64,000 nucleotides of DNA from DATEMU01 sp964414585 (GCA_964414585.1 CAYPXR010000094.1:30551-94550), one strand, 5' to 3'. Shown: positions 1 through 11,052, counted from the stretch's first letter. Program-made: numbers and translations. Notes: a model not told the origin generated them from the sequence alone.

Positions 1-1
1 G

Positions 2-1723
<1,722 letters not shown>

Positions 1724-1901
1724 CCATCAGCCAGCGTTCGCTGCCCTTTCCAATGGATGTATTTTTTCATATCCAAGATATCTCATTCCCTTGAATTCGC
1801 GCGCGCCGCCGAGTTATGCTTTACGGATCCTGTCGTCGGGACGCTTAAGAGTCTAATTTGAGCAGCCGCTGATCCGGTTCAATTAACAAGAGGAGTGGGC
1901 A

Positions 1902-4900
1902 ATGAAATCGCTATCGATTGGATTTTGCGCAATCTTCACGTTGGTTTTCGGGCCTTCATCGGTATCCGCCCAAGTCGCAGAAACGAATTATGTACCTGGC
2001 GAAGTCTTGGTTGTCTTCAAGCCCGGCATTGCCAAGTCCAGCCGCGATACCGTTTTGACAAACATGGGCTGCCGTGTGATTCGTGAATATCCGAATCTCG
2101 ACATCGTCCAAGTCAGTACAGTGTCAGGAAAGTCCGAGGTTCAAACCGCCAATCAACTTCGATTGGACCCCCGCGTGGAAGGAGCAAGCCCGAATTTTAT
2201 TCGCCCCGCGATAGGTCATTTGACAACGCCAAACGATCCTTCGTATGCACAACAGTGGGGACTCAACAACACTGGAATTAATTTGGTCGGTGCGCCGCCG
2301 CCGATGGGCGGCTTCGCCAATCCGGTTGGCATCATCGATGCCGACATCGATGCGCCACAGGGATGGGTGCATACCACGAATTGTCAGGGGCTGGTCGTCG
2401 CGGTACTGGACACGGGAACGGATCTGGGGCATCCGGATTTTGGAGGAAACGCGCCAGGGGGCAATCTGTGGACGAACCCCGGCGAGATCGCCGGCAATGG
2501 CATCGATGACGACGTCAACGGCGTAGTAGATGACGTCAACGGCATTAACGTTGGCGCTTACGAGATGTATTCCATTCGACCCCCGGCGCATAACGTCTAT
2601 GCAACAGGGGATTGGATCGTGCTCGACAACGACAGTTCACGGACGATCAGTGTGGGTGACATGCGATTAACGGCGACCGCGGGCGGCGCTGCCGGTTCCG
2701 TCGTGGGAGCTGGAAACGCTGATGTGGGAGCGACGTTGACGGATTTTGACAGTTGGGTCGTTCCCGTTGCGGGGGCCAACCCGAATACACCAATCTTGAT
2801 TCGCCACGTCGAGTTCGTGGTCGATGGGCGATACAACAATGGGGAGTGGGTCATCCGTGACAATGATGCCTCCGGAACGATTTCCGTGGGGGATCAGCGA
2901 TTAGACGCGACCGTCGGCGGCGCCGCCGGAACCGTCGTTGCCGCGGTGGACCCGGACGTCGGGCTTGGGCTGATCAACTTTGTCCGTGTTCCGAATGCAG
3001 CCGTAAACGACTTCGACGGGCACGGAACCGATTGCGCGAGTGTGATCGGCGCCATGGGAAACAACGGGATCGACATCGCCGGCGTCTGTTGGCGCGCGCT
3101 GATTCTGACGGTGAAAGCCGGTCGACAAGTTCCCGGAAACGCCAACATGAGCGACGCCGACCAGATCGCCGGAATTAGTTACCTCATCGGTCTTCGTATT
3201 CGAGCGGTCAATCCCGTCAACGTCCGAATCATGAATGTGTCCTACGGGGGTCCGAGTTTTTCTTCGGCGCTTCGTTCGGCGATTAACGCAGCCGGAGCCG
3301 CCGGCATTTTGTACACCACCGCTGCCGGTAACAACGCCGTGGACAATGACGGCGGCCCCGAGGCGATCTATCGCGATGTGGATACTTCGGGCACGGTGAC
3401 CGCCGGGGACATCCGACTCAACGGCATCCGCATAGGCGTGTCCTATTTTGAAAACAGTACTGTCGCCGCGGCGGATGGGGATGCTGCAGCAGTGCTTACC
3501 TTGGCCGCCTTTAATGCCAATGAGCGCCACGCGGACCCCGATGCCAGCGCAAACTACACGCCGGGGGAAGCGATTTATCAAGATGTGGATGCTTCGGGAA
3601 CGGTGACGGCCGGCGACGTTCGTTTGACACTGGTCAGCGCGGCCCCTAACCAATACGGCTATGCGCGCATCAAGACGGGAACCGGTCTCCTTGAGACAGG
3701 ATCGGGCCTTGTCGTTGCAGGCGATACCGATATCGGCACCGCCCTGATCGCCTTCAATGCCAACGAACGGCATTTGAGCCTGAACAATGTGCCGAACCCG
3801 CCGGGACCGAACATCAGTAACGGTCTGCTCGATCCATTTAACGGGAATCTCCCATGCGCCTATGACCTGCCAAGCACCCTTTGCGTGGCGGCTTCCGACG
3901 TCCTGGACAACCTGGCGTCGTTCTCCTGTTGGGGTCGGCGGTCGGTGGACCTGGCGGCCCCTGGGGAAGACCTGCTGATGCTTCGGTTGGTCGCCAACGG
4001 CGGCGGCACGCATTTCAACAGCGGAACCTCTTTTGCAGCGCCGATGGTGGCCGGCATTTCGGCGCACTTCTGGTCGTTGCCCTCTTTTGCCGCGCATACG
4101 ATCGCACAACTGAAAACCCGCTTGATGACCGGTACAAACGGCCCCGTCGGCACGCCGCATCCTCACGGCGTGGATCCGCGTTGGGGCCTTCGTGGGGCCG
4201 TGGTGAGCGGACTGACCGCACTGACCGGAGATGGCCGGGCGCGCCTGACCTCCGGAGACGATTTTGGCGATGCGCCCGACCCGAAATATCCGACCAAGCT
4301 GTCGACCGGGGTACCGGCCATGCGCAAGGGCGCGCGCCACGAAGATATCGGTGAAGAATGGTTGGGCAAATCAGCGGACGTCTATCCGGTCGCCTTTAGC
4401 TGCGTCAGTCCTGAGTTTGATGCGACGAACAATCCGGCCTTGTGGCCGAACGATCCGGACGGCGTGCCGAATCTGGTGGACAATGACGCGTGTGACGACG
4501 GCGTGGATCTCTTTGGGCCGTTCAACTTCAGTGACATTCCTCCGGCGCTGCCTGTCATCGCCCAGGTGGATGTTTACGTCGACACCGAAAACAACACCGC
4601 CCTTGACCTGGATGGCGGGCGTTACGGCGGAGGACATGCGGCCGGCGACGGCGTCCACAGGCCCGGTGACAGCAAACTGATCTGGGTCAACGGCTTTTTT
4701 GATTGGAACGGTGACGGCGATTGGGACGATGCCAACGAGCACGTATTCATGCTTCGCGTCGATCCTTCTGCTTTTATTCCGGCCAGCGGTGGCAAATACA
4801 CCATCCTCTTTAACATGCCGACGGCGCCGGTCCCCGATCCGATGCCGGTCTATTACGCCCGTTTCCGACTCGACTACGGCGAAAACCTGGGCCAGGGAGT

Positions 4901-5321
4901 TGGGGCGTTTCCGCCTCACGCCGTCGGACCCAGTGCCGGTGGCCGCGTCAAGTTCTGGGACGATCTCGGCGGACTCCCGTTTGTCCCGGGCGCCGGCGCG
5001 GCGCGTCGATACGAATCGATTCCGGCGGGAAATCAGGAGTTTCTCGATCTCACTTACGGTCTTGCGCAGTTCGGCGAAGTGGAGGATTATCCCTTCACGC
5101 CGAATTCAGAGTCCTATCCTTGCCCGAACAACTGTCCCGGTGATATGAACCTGGATCTGACGCTCAATGGTCTGGACATTGCGGGTTTCATCGATTGCCT
5201 ATTTTCCGGTCCGGGCGTGGATTGCGGCTGCGCCGACATCAACGGCGACACGTCCATTACGCAGGCGGACATCCCGGTATTCGTCAATCGACTCTTGACC
5301 AAGGCGCCTTGTATCCCGTGA
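1902..5321 (+). CDS. Secreted subtilisin-family (S8) protease with inserted Ca-binding repeats, GEVED-like domain and dockerin-like module
   Basis: This is a 1139-residue exported serine protease. The start at 1902 follows an AGGAG ribosome site (1891-1895) and gives a signal peptide ending near SVSA. An inhibitory propeptide-like region spans about residues 30-100. The catalytic triad is visible: Asp170 in VAVLDTG, His374 in DGHGTD and Ser710 in SGTSFAAP. The oxyanion Asn lies in AAGNN near 476. The triad spacing is very wide because two pairs of DxDxSxTISxGDxRL-type repeats are inserted, near residues 239 and 317 and near 489 and 558. A GEVED-type beta domain (FGDAPD to FGEVEDY, about 788-1055) follows. 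The C-terminus is a dockerin-like double Ca-binding module (about 1070-1135). It is probably extracellular or surface-bound; the substrate is unknown. A second S8 protease lies at 6514. Confidence 0.92.
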   Translation: MKSLSIGFCAIFTLVFGPSSVSAQVAETNYVPGEVLVVFKPGIAKSSRDTVLTNMGCRVIREYPNLDIVQVSTVSGKSEVQTANQLRLDPRVEGASPNFIRPAIGHLTTPNDPSYAQQWGLNNTGINLVGAPPPMGGFANPVGIIDADIDAPQGWVHTTNCQGLVVAVLDTGTDLGHPDFGGNAPGGNLWTNPGEIAGNGIDDDVNGVVDDVNGINVGAYEMYSIRPPAHNVYATGDWIVLDNDSSRTISVGDMRLTATAGGAAGSVVGAGNADVGATLTDFDSWVVPVAGANPNTPILIRHVEFVVDGRYNNGEWVIRDNDASGTISVGDQRLDATVGGAAGTVVAAVDPDVGLGLINFVRVPNAAVNDFDGHGTDCASVIGAMGNNGIDIAGVCWRALILTVKAGRQVPGNANMSDADQIAGISYLIGLRIRAVNPVNVRIMNVSYGGPSFSSALRSAINAAGAAGILYTTAAGNNAVDNDGGPEAIYRDVDTSGTVTAGDIRLNGIRIGVSYFENSTVAAADGDAAAVLTLAAFNANERHADPDASANYTPGEAIYQDVDASGTVTAGDVRLTLVSAAPNQYGYARIKTGTGLLETGSGLVVAGDTDIGTALIAFNANERHLSLNNVPNPPGPNISNGLLDPFNGNLPCAYDLPSTLCVAASDVLDNLASFSCWGRRSVDLAAPGEDLLMLRLVANGGGTHFNSGTSFAAPMVAGISAHFWSLPSFAAHTIAQLKTRLMTGTNGPVGTPHPHGVDPRWGLRGAVVSGLTALTGDGRARLTSGDDFGDAPDPKYPTKLSTGVPAMRKGARHEDIGEEWLGKSADVYPVAFSCVSPEFDATNNPALWPNDPDGVPNLVDNDACDDGVDLFGPFNFSDIPPALPVIAQVDVYVDTENNTALDLDGGRYGGGHAAGDGVHRPGDSKLIWVNGFFDWNGDGDWDDANEHVFMLRVDPSAFIPASGGKYTILFNMPTAPVPDPMPVYYARFRLDYGENLGQGVGAFPPHAVGPSAGGRVKFWDDLGGLPFVPGAGAARRYESIPAGNQEFLDLTYGLAQFGEVEDYPFTPNSESYPCPNNCPGDMNLDLTLNGLDIAGFIDCLFSGPGVDCGCADINGDTSITQADIPVFVNRLLTKAPCIP

Positions 5322-5346
5322 CCCGATGACCGGCGCGAACGTCGGT

Positions 5347-5397
5347 CTTGAGTTGCACCAGCGCGGCGTTCATTTCATTCACGTCCGCGAGGAGGCC
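5347..5397 (-). pseudogene. 51-bp relic of the small gene at 9281-9628
   Basis: This 51-bp stretch matches 9482-9532 at 49 of 51 positions by eye. Read on the minus strand it encodes the same peptide core (ADVNE-NAALVQLK-DV-AGH) as the small membrane protein at 9281-9628. It sits directly downstream of the first S8 protease, just as the intact gene sits downstream of the second. It is therefore best read as the remnant of a duplicated protease-plus-small-gene unit. A minus-strand frame across it is open, but it runs into a plus-strand gene with a clear ribosome site, so it is not called as a gene. Confidence 0.7.
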
Positions 5398-5424
5398 GTC
5401 TGATTGATTCGGAGGTGTATTGCC

Positions 5425-6456
5425 ATGAAGGTCCTCAGTGGATTGATCGTTATCGTTATCACGATGGTCCTCGGCGCGCCCAGTCGGGCCGGCGATGAAC
5501 CCGTGACGTTCGACGCACTCATCACGTCCGACCATGCCGTGTATTACCCCGACGAGAAGGTCGATCTGACGTTCTGGGTCAAAGGCGACCCCGGCAGCGT
5601 CACGCCGGACCTTCGAGTCATCGATCCGACCGGCGCGGCGCTTCCCCCCAAAAAAATCGATGGCCGCGGTTTCTCCGAAACCAAGGGCCGCGGGCTGGAT
5701 GGTCGTGAACGCACTCCTGCGATTCACGATGGTCGCCATTATTCCGAGCGAATTGATGACTTGCACAAGTGGTATGAATTTTCAAAATCCGGAACCTACG
5801 AAGTCCGGCTAACAGCGCAAAGGGTGGCTCCGGAGGGCGAGCAAGTCGAGGAGATTTCCAATTCGTTGCGTATCGAAATTCTTCAGAAACCTTTAGCGAC
5901 CGACCGGATGATCCCGGTTTCTGACATTTGGGCACTCGATATGCCCGGGACGAAGCCGATGATCGTCCGGTTAAGTGGTCGGCCGCTTCGGCACTCAGCA
6001 CCCGAAGGGCCTCTCGTTGCAGACATGCTGCTGGCATTACATCAGGAACTCGGGCCGACCGAATCCGCCCGGTCCTGTTTTGTCGTCAATAACGGTGCTC
6101 TCTCTGGACTTGCGGAGGCGAAACAAGTGTTGGTGGAAGGGCGATTGCGGCGCAGCAGCATCGCAGGAACAGGTAACGCTTGCGCGGTTTTCTTTTCTCG
6201 CCCGTTCGGCTGGTATGTTCACTTGACCAGTGCAGAGCTTCGCGGACAAGTCCTTCAGTTGACCTACCGACTTGTTCCACACGAAACCAAAGAAATGACG
6301 TCGCATTTGGCGCTAGTTCCTTTGTCCGCATTGCCGATCGGGCAATTGCGAATCGACGTGAAACCTGAAATTGACGCCGGCTGGTCGCGAGTCGCAATGG
6401 GGGAATGGATAGACCGAGTTATTTGTCGTTCAACGAACGTCGACGTTCGACCGTAG
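5425..6456 (+). CDS. Exported protein of unknown function
   Basis: I do not recognise the family of this 343-residue protein. ATG 5425 is chosen because GGAGGTG lies at 5411-5417 and because it gives a clean signal peptide (MKVLSGLIVIVITMVLG, cleavage near SRA). A longer frame from TTG 5404 would put residues before the signal. The first third resembles an extracellular beta-sandwich, with wording such as YYPDEKVDLTFWVKGD and SGTYEVRLTAQ. That suggests an Ig-like or macroglobulin-like fold, but this is only an impression. No catalytic motif is evident. It lies between two subtilisin-type proteases on the same strand, so it may be a partner or substrate of one of them. The 3' end contains a 16-bp perfect palindrome (6434-6449). 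Confidence 0.75.
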   Translation: MKVLSGLIVIVITMVLGAPSRAGDEPVTFDALITSDHAVYYPDEKVDLTFWVKGDPGSVTPDLRVIDPTGAALPPKKIDGRGFSETKGRGLDGRERTPAIHDGRHYSERIDDLHKWYEFSKSGTYEVRLTAQRVAPEGEQVEEISNSLRIEILQKPLATDRMIPVSDIWALDMPGTKPMIVRLSGRPLRHSAPEGPLVADMLLALHQELGPTESARSCFVVNNGALSGLAEAKQVLVEGRLRRSSIAGTGNACAVFFSRPFGWYVHLTSAELRGQVLQLTYRLVPHETKEMTSHLALVPLSALPIGQLRIDVKPEIDAGWSRVAMGEWIDRVICRSTNVDVRP

Positions 6457-6513
6457 CCCTGAACCGTTGAGGTTCGGAACGTGACGCGACGTTTCTTGTA
6501 GAGGAGCCAAGCC

Positions 6514-9234
6514 GTGACTATTCGATCTGTACGGTTTTTCCTTTTGCCATGCATTGGTGTTGCTTTTGCCACCGTGATCCTGACGCCCTCGCTTATCGTC
6601 GCCGATAATGCCTCGACCGGAGGGAAAGGAATTAATTCGCAGGGATTGGGATTGACTGGAACGGGAATCAACATCGGTCAGGAGGAGATTTGGCGTTCGG
6701 GCAAACCGGGGTTTGACAATGCGGGAAATAGCCATCCGGATGTTGTGCCGACGGCGGTATTTCTCGGGAGTGGGGCCGCCGTAGCGAACTCTGATACGAG
6801 TGATCACGCCGAAAGCGTCGCGGGAGTCATGATTGGGACCGATGGGGTAGAAAAAAGTGTTGCCAAGGATGCGCATCTGCATTCGTCCTGCCGAAACACT
6901 GCAGATGGCGGAGGGGAACCTGACCCGACAAGCGTTCGCCACATCATTGCCGCACAGCACGTTGCCCTCCAAGCGGATAACGATGTGCGCGCCATCAACA
7001 TGAGCTATGGATTATCACTTGATTCGGACACCTTGGATGGCAGTCCACTCCTGACTCGATTCGTCGACTGGTCCGCGCGAGTTCACGACGTTTTGTATGT
7101 GGTGAGCGGCAATGAGGATCCCGGCGGTCGTCCTATCCCAACGGACGAATTCAACGGCATGACGGTGGCCTACTCCGAAAAAGATGCGGGAGGTGAATTC
7201 AATCGCCTTGATGCTGGAAATCAATTCACGGAAGACGCCGTTGGTCCCCGTCGATCCATCGATCTGGCCGCGCCGGGCACGGATATCCTGATGCCTGAAC
7301 TAGGGGGCGGTGCATATGCGCTTGCATCCGGAACCAGTTTCGCCGCTCCTCATGTCACCGGCACCGTTGCCCTGTTAGAGGAGTTTGCGGAAACAGAATT
7401 GGCCGCCAAGGCGCCTCGTTGGGACGAGAGTGCTCGGCTTCACTACGTGATGAAGGCCGTCTTGATGAATTCCGTCGACAAGAAAAAGGACACGGGGAAC
7501 GGGCTGTTGTTAGGGATGGAAAAAACCATTCTGGATACTGGTGGCGCGGATTGGTTGGCCTCCGACGCCTATACGAAGGAAAAAATTCCCTTGGACGACG
7601 AACTGGGAACAGGCCAGCTCAACGCAAAACGCGCCAAAATCCAATTTGAACCGGGCGAATACGACTCGCTTTCTACTGCCAACATTCCACTGATCGGCTG
7701 GGACGATGGGGTCACAAATGAAGCAAACGACAAGATCAAGTACGTTTTCAACAAACCGCTCAAACAAGATTCTTATGTTTCAATTACCTTGGCCTGGGAC
7801 CGGGTCGTTGAGTTGACTACGGATGCAAATTCGAACGGCTTTTATGACACCGGGGACGATTTCACGTCCCGCGGTCTGACCGACATGGACCTGTATCTCT
7901 TACCCAAAGGGGCGGCGTCAAAGGACGACAAAATCTGGTCTTCAAGGAGCGAAGTCGACAGCGTCGAGCATATTTTCTTCAAGATCCCAAACGATGGGGA
8001 ATATGAGTTTTGGGTGTTTCAGGCCGGACTAAGTCCTCTTGGCGGAGCTCAACATTACGGCGTTGCTTGGTGGGCGGTGCCCGCATGCACCGGTAGGGGA
8101 GTAGATATCTGCGACATTTGCAACTGTCCCGGCGACGTTAACGGCGATCTCTGGCTCGATGTCCTGGACATTCCGTTGATGGTCGATTCATTGCTCAATG
8201 ACATTTACGACCCTTGCGCCGATCTCGATTCTAGCGGAATGGATGACGGCCGCGATCTCGATCCGTTTATCGCACAAGTCTTTGCCGTCGGCCCCCAGGG
8301 AGTGCCTTGCAACCCACCTTGTACGGTGACCTGTGATCCTGGGAAGTTCCAGGAAAATGAAGCCGATTGCGGCTTGGACCCGAATGGTCTGGCCGACGAT
8401 TTCACCAACGGCGGCTGCAACTCCACGCCGCCGATCTTCATGACCATCCCCTGTCCAGTCCAGGTCTGCGGGTCGGCCGCATACAACGAAGCCACTCAAA
8501 CCCGCGACACGGATTGGTACGAACTGGTCGTTCCGCCGATGCCCTTACGCGGGCAGGACCAAAAGGGTTTCACCTGGACGATTGAGTCCGAATTCCCTGC
8601 GGAGTTCTTCATCCTCGCGCCCGATCCGGGCATCGACCCTTGCGGTCCGGGGCTGTTGACCATCGCATATGCGTTCGGTCATCCTTGCGAGCCCGTGACG
8701 ATGACGGCCTGCGTGCCGACGGATGCAACCTATTGGTTTGTGGTTGCCCCAGCCTTTGCTGAGCAAGTCGATTGTGGAAGCCGGTACAACTTCTCGATCG
8801 CCGAGTCCATGTGCATTGCCCCGCCCCCGAATGATGATTGTGCCAGCGCGACGACCATCGCCTGCGGTTCCTCGGCCGTCGTGAATAATCTGACGGCGAC
8901 GACCGATCCCGGTGATCCGCCGTTTAGCTGCCATTTCAACGCGCCGGATCAGGGCGTCGGCACGGTCTGGTATCAGTTTACCGCCACCGACACGTCGGCG
9001 CAGATTCACACCTGCGACACCACTGGACAAGTTCACGACACGCTCCTGGCCGTTTACGATGGTTCATGCGGGGCGCTGACGGAAATCGCTTGCAGCGATG
9101 ACAATTGCGGATATTTGTCATATGTTTGCGTCACCGGACTCTCCATCGGCAACACCTATTTGATTCAGGTCGCGTCTTATGACGACGTGAACCGCGGAGA
9201 AATCGAATTGCGCGTCGATTGTCCGTGCCCGTGA
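6514..9234 (+). CDS. Secreted S8-family protease, variant triad, with dockerin-like module and C-terminal beta domains
   Basis: This is a 906-residue exported protein. It starts with GTG 6514 behind GAGGAG and has a signal peptide ending near LIVA. The S8 fold is supported by His98 in SDHAESVAGVM, a VVSGNE oxyanion region and Ser275 in ASGTSFAAPHV. The usual catalytic Asp block (VxVxDTG) is replaced by INIGQEE at residues 52-58, so a Glu may act in its place or the protein may be weakly active. Its catalytic core is compact, unlike the protease at 1902. A dockerin-like module (GDVNGDLWLDVLD ... DLDSSGMDDGRDLD) occupies about 535-590. Two Cys-containing domains of a kind common in Planctomycetota secreted proteins follow; the last begins PPNDDCASA near 770. 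Confidence 0.87.
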   Translation: MTIRSVRFFLLPCIGVAFATVILTPSLIVADNASTGGKGINSQGLGLTGTGINIGQEEIWRSGKPGFDNAGNSHPDVVPTAVFLGSGAAVANSDTSDHAESVAGVMIGTDGVEKSVAKDAHLHSSCRNTADGGGEPDPTSVRHIIAAQHVALQADNDVRAINMSYGLSLDSDTLDGSPLLTRFVDWSARVHDVLYVVSGNEDPGGRPIPTDEFNGMTVAYSEKDAGGEFNRLDAGNQFTEDAVGPRRSIDLAAPGTDILMPELGGGAYALASGTSFAAPHVTGTVALLEEFAETELAAKAPRWDESARLHYVMKAVLMNSVDKKKDTGNGLLLGMEKTILDTGGADWLASDAYTKEKIPLDDELGTGQLNAKRAKIQFEPGEYDSLSTANIPLIGWDDGVTNEANDKIKYVFNKPLKQDSYVSITLAWDRVVELTTDANSNGFYDTGDDFTSRGLTDMDLYLLPKGAASKDDKIWSSRSEVDSVEHIFFKIPNDGEYEFWVFQAGLSPLGGAQHYGVAWWAVPACTGRGVDICDICNCPGDVNGDLWLDVLDIPLMVDSLLNDIYDPCADLDSSGMDDGRDLDPFIAQVFAVGPQGVPCNPPCTVTCDPGKFQENEADCGLDPNGLADDFTNGGCNSTPPIFMTIPCPVQVCGSAAYNEATQTRDTDWYELVVPPMPLRGQDQKGFTWTIESEFPAEFFILAPDPGIDPCGPGLLTIAYAFGHPCEPVTMTACVPTDATYWFVVAPAFAEQVDCGSRYNFSIAESMCIAPPPNDDCASATTIACGSSAVVNNLTATTDPGDPPFSCHFNAPDQGVGTVWYQFTATDTSAQIHTCDTTGQVHDTLLAVYDGSCGALTEIACSDDNCGYLSYVCVTGLSIGNTYLIQVASYDDVNRGEIELRVDCPCP

Positions 9235-9280
9235 CGCCCTGTTGGTCGTCAACATATCCGATCGTTGTCGGCGGCGACTA

Positions 9281-9628
9281 CTATGTCGAGCGAATCTCAT
9301 CCGTCCGTGCTCGCGACGCCGACAGCACCATCCAGCGCGCTTTGCGCTGGACCGCCCCCGTCGCCAGCCACACGAACTTGCCGATCGGGTACGACAAGCC
9401 GAGCAATAGGACTCCGAGCCCGAGCAGTCGCAGCGTCCATTTGTCGTTCGTGTTCACGTCGTGGCCGGCGTGAACATCCGACTTGAGTTGCACCAGCGCG
9501 GCGTTCAATTCATTCACGTCCGCGCGGAGGCCGGAGATGCTCGCATCCGAGTCTCGCCCGGCGCGAGCGCCGGGTGAGACACAAGACGCACCTAGGCAGA
9601 TCAAGACGGGTCCAATCAGCCGCTTCAT
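9281..9628 (-). CDS. Small membrane-anchored protein of unknown function
   Basis: This 115-residue protein has an N-terminal signal or lipoprotein-like segment (LICLGASC), a heptad-like helix (DVNELNAALVQLKSDV, about residues 36-51) and one probable membrane helix (LLGLGVLLLGLSYPIGKFV, about 68-86). Its ATG overlaps the TGA of the upstream minus-strand gene (ATGA at 9625-9628), so the two are translationally coupled. The layout of a short helix plus a membrane segment recalls holin or spanin components, but nothing establishes such a role. The part around 9482-9532 is duplicated at 5347-5397 behind the other S8 protease gene. Confidence 0.65.
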   Translation of the reverse strand: MKRLIGPVLICLGASCVSPGARAGRDSDASISGLRADVNELNAALVQLKSDVHAGHDVNTNDKWTLRLLGLGVLLLGLSYPIGKFVWLATGAVQRKARWMVLSASRARTDEIRST

Positions 9629-10050
9629 TTCGCGGGCTCCGACGGCGCCGCGTCGGCTAAATTCGCCGCCGGGCTTTCGAGGAGTTCTTTCAGGAGCCGG
9701 AGTTTTTCAGCGTCCGAAAGACTCGTGTTCCGCCAGATCGCCGACGCCCGTGCCTCCACGTCCGTCGAAACCGGTCGATCGAGCTTTCCCGTCATCGCCG
9801 CCTGCACTTGCCCGGCGAGACCGACATAACTCGCCGTCGCGTAATACTCAACGCCGCCGGTCACGCGAATGCCGGGGTTGATGACGTGACCGCCGGCCTG
9901 GATCTGACCGGTTCCGGATTCGCCGAGCCGCGCGGCGGTGTCGTTCATGACGCCGCGCATGGCGTCCATCATTTGCGCATGTTGGTTGAAGAGATTGGCG
10001 CACCCGGCCGACAGAACGATCGGCGACAACAACAGAATCCCATGCTTCAT
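9625..10050 (-). CDS. Small putative lipoprotein of unknown function
   Basis: This 141-residue exported protein is probably lipidated: MKHGILLLSPIVLSAGC puts a lipobox-like Cys at residue 17. ATG 10050 is preferred over upstream in-frame codons because GGAGGACC lies just ahead of it (10055-10062). The rest is soluble and helix-rich, with a Gly-rich middle segment. A C-terminal stretch (SLSDAEKLRLLKELLES) looks like a short amphipathic helix pair. It is the first gene of a two-gene unit with 9281-9628. No family was recognised. The unit is convergent with the S8 protease gene upstream and divergent from the gene at 10270. Confidence 0.65.
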   Translation of the reverse strand: MKHGILLLSPIVLSAGCANLFNQHAQMMDAMRGVMNDTAARLGESGTGQIQAGGHVINPGIRVTGGVEYYATASYVGLAGQVQAAMTGKLDRPVSTDVEARASAIWRNTSLSDAEKLRLLKELLESPAANLADAAPSEPAK

Positions 10051-10269
10051 CGTAAGGTCCTCCCTGCGGCCCGGCGGCCGTATTAGCCCCCGATTGCACC
10101 GCACCCTTCAATCTTGCTCCGCGCTCCCCATAATTCTCGATTCTTGCAACACGTATTCGCGCAAGTGTTGAGATGGCCCGAAGATGGAAAAACGGAGAAC
10201 GCAAATATCCCCGCCGGGGACGGCCTTTGAACGAGTTGATTCGGCCTCTCGGCGTGCCTAAGGTTGTCT

Positions 10270-11052
10270 GTGACACGCCAAACTTCCGCCAAAGCCCTTC
10301 TGGTGATCGCACTGATTTTCTCGGCCCTTGGGACCACGGGTCAGTGCGGCCAATTGGGAAATCTGGGAGGCACCAATTGTCCGGGGACGCCGGTCGCCTC
10401 CGTCATCCTGAACCTGACGGACGCCGCCTCTCAGACCATCCCGGCGGCGACGATTGCGTTCAACGTCAACAACGGCTTCACCTATGGCGGAAGCTGCCAG
10501 GGCGATTGCAACGCCGTGGTGATCGCCCAGGACACGCTCGGAACCTTTAACATTCAAGTCGCCGCGCTCGGCTACCTGCCGGCCTCCAAGACCGTCACCG
10601 TCGCGGCGCAGGAGAACAGTTGCCATCCCGTCACGCAGAACGTGGCGTTCAAATTGGAAAAGGATACGACCACCGGGCTGCTCTTCGGCGTGTGGAGCAC
10701 GCAAACCTTCGCCGGGCAAACCGTATTGCGCTTTGGTTCGCACGGCGAGATCATCGGCGCGATCTTTTACGACCAGCGCGGCGGCGGCGACGGCAACTGG
10801 TACATCGCCTACAACAACCATTCCATTCGCGGCGCGACCGGGCAGCCCATGACCCCGGCGCAGGCGGATAACCCTCTCCGTTCAGGAAACATATTTAATT
10901 TCAAGGCCGTGACGCAGGGCGTCCTGACCGGATTCGAGAACGCGACGATGTCGAGCGACTACACCACCCTGAGTGGCCTCCTGGCGGGCCAGGCGATCAC
11001 CTACACGCGACTGCCGGATTCGCAGATACCCAATGCGATACGCGATCCGTAG
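10270..11052 (+). CDS. Exported protein with a carboxypeptidase-regulatory-like beta domain
   Basis: This is a 260-residue exported protein. GTG 10270 is taken as the start because AAGG (10260-10263) sits six bases ahead; TTG 10264 is an in-frame alternative. A hydrophobic signal (ALLVIALIFSALG) leads into a region that resembles the CarboxypepD_reg or Ig-like fold: PVASVILNLTDA, then a GTFNIQVAALGYLPASKTVTV stretch in which a modified-residue clause describes gradual change, typical of that fold. The second half (LLFGVWSTQTFAGQTVLRFG onward) looks like a small beta-barrel of unknown role. A strong hairpin at 11099-11128 follows the gene. Confidence 0.7.
   Translation: MTRQTSAKALLVIALIFSALGTTGQCGQLGNLGGTNCPGTPVASVILNLTDAASQTIPAATIAFNVNNGFTYGGSCQGDCNAVVIAQDTLGTFNIQVAALGYLPASKTVTVAAQENSCHPVTQNVAFKLEKDTTTGLLFGVWSTQTFAGQTVLRFGSHGEIIGAIFYDQRGGGDGNWYIAYNNHSIRGATGQPMTPAQADNPLRSGNIFNFKAVTQGVLTGFENATMSSDYTTLSGLLAGQAITYTRLPDSQIPNAIRDP

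Noticed and set aside
2901..4340. Long minus-strand open frame over the first S8 protease
   Set aside because: It is antisense to a protease with a complete triad and domain pattern and has no recognisable protein features.
5284..5766. Minus-strand frame across the start of the gene at 5425
   Set aside because: Only a 51-bp relic inside it matches a real gene; the rest is antisense to a well-supported exported protein with a clear ribosome site.
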